DNA of 6,167 nt from Gemmataceae bacterium. GTDB taxonomy: Bacteria > Planctomycetota > Planctomycetia > Gemmatales > Gemmataceae. The translations under genes and the position numbers were made by a program. Under the pieces are notes generated by a model. It was not told the origin of the DNA, did no database searches, and saw only the letters and a program-made list of their open reading frames with translations. The stretch covers positions 1 through 6,167 of the forward strand of contig JAOAAM010000014.1 in assembly GCA_026418875.1 (NCBI GenBank), in the 5' to 3' direction. This document shows positions 5,868 to 6,167 of this stretch, piece by piece; within the stretch, counting starts at the first letter, position 1, and every line of letters begins with the position of its first letter.

Positions 5868-6167
5868 TTGGCGGACACGTCTACCCGTTTGATGGTCGAG
5901 GCATTGACTCGGGCCGCTGCCGAGCCGAACGGCTTGCCGCTCTTCTCGGGCAAAGACCGTAGCGGTCTGTTCCCGCGCCGAGCGGTCGGCGAAGCGGCAG
6001 CGAGACGCTGCCAAGAGGAGGGGTTGCTGTCGGTCCTCGATGGCAAATTGGGAGTGATTACCGAACGCGGACGGCAATGGCTTGCCGAGTGGTCCGATCC
6101 GCGGCAGGTGATTGAGGATTTTTTGCGGATCGTCGAACGGCAGCAGGGGCAGCTCGTGGAGTTGCAC
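5868..6167 (+). CDS. Hypothetical protein, winged-helix-like N-terminus (runs off the window)
   Basis: The first 100 codons of a gene that continues beyond the right edge. It starts at TTG behind a perfect SD and has no internal stop. The product begins MADTSTRLMVEALTRAAAEP. Residues about 7-19 and 38-52 are probable helices. LLSVLDGKLGVITERGRQWLAEW (about 53-75) looks like the wing and last helix of a winged helix-turn-helix of the kind ending in 'LTerGrewL'. From about 79 on, RQVIEDFLRIVERQQGQLVEL is a charged amphipathic helix with coiled-coil character that is still running at the edge. I think a protein with such a start is shared among planctomycetes, but I cannot name it. DNA binding is inference, and oligomerisation or scaffolding through the coiled coil is equally possible. 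The gene is divergent from the C26-family gene with a 236-base spacer. The opposite-strand open frame here is a shadow. Confidence 0.75.
   Translation, partial: MADTSTRLMVEALTRAAAEPNGLPLFSGKDRSGLFPRRAVGEAAARRCQEEGLLSVLDGKLGVITERGRQWLAEWSDPRQVIEDFLRIVERQQGQLVELH

Noticed and set aside
5733..6167. 144-residue open frame on the minus strand
   Set aside because: It lies opposite the SD-preceded TTG gene, has a basic, low-complexity product with no recognisable motif, and would also run into the divergent promoter region.
1..6167. A defence island, mobile element, CRISPR array or biosynthetic cluster
   Set aside because: I looked on both strands and found no transposase, integrase, nuclease, cas gene, spaced identical repeats or clustered biosynthetic enzymes. 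Genes alternate in strand and look like ordinary chromosomal housekeeping and regulatory content.

Overview
The window reads as a piece of chromosome from a member of the Planctomycetota, possibly Gemmatales-like, at high GC (about 60% by eye). Three things point there: an ECF sigma factor overlapping a Ser/Thr kinase whose N-terminal leader is of the planctomycete kind, a small zinc-ribbon protein with a membrane-hairpin tail, and a large secreted protein typed only as hypothetical. The order within the phylum is a guess from family resemblance. The first 28 bases are not genomic. They are the end of an Illumina Nextera Read 1 adapter with its 19-base transposon mosaic end, so base 29 is the true left end of the biological sequence.

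Layout, left to right. (1) 29-1163, minus strand: an ECF sigma factor (513-1163) and, overlapping its 3' end by 20 bases, the start of a Ser/Thr protein kinase (29-532) cut off by the adapter within the kinase N-lobe. (2) 1164-1375: divergent spacer with a degenerate 12-base tandem repeat. (3) 1376-2674, plus: an MFS transporter of the organic-anion (ACS) type. (4) 2692-3246, minus: zinc-ribbon plus two-TM protein that converges on the transporter. Its probable intrinsic terminator lies across the transporter's last codons. (5) 3432-4751, plus: a 439-residue exported protein with a strong Shine-Dalgarno (SD) site and a Sec signal peptide. (6) 4752-4878: convergent spacer with two hairpins. (7) 4879-5631, minus: a class I glutamine-amidotransferase-fold protein of the peptidase C26 (PuuD-like) family that lacks the catalytic cysteine. 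(8) 5868-6167, plus: the first 100 codons of a gene starting at TTG behind a perfect SD, running off the window. No gene-free stretch exceeds 300 bases. I see no tRNA, rRNA, CRISPR array, insertion sequence or prophage gene.

The only clear functional unit is the sigma factor-kinase pair, which fits a signalling module in which the kinase controls the sigma factor. Two residues of the usual acidic region 2.2 motif of this sigma factor are non-acidic (Ser53, Lys58), which makes phospho-activation by the neighbouring kinase a concrete hypothesis. The other genes alternate in strand and look like single-gene units; nothing here ties the transporter, the exported protein and the amidotransferase-like protein into one pathway.
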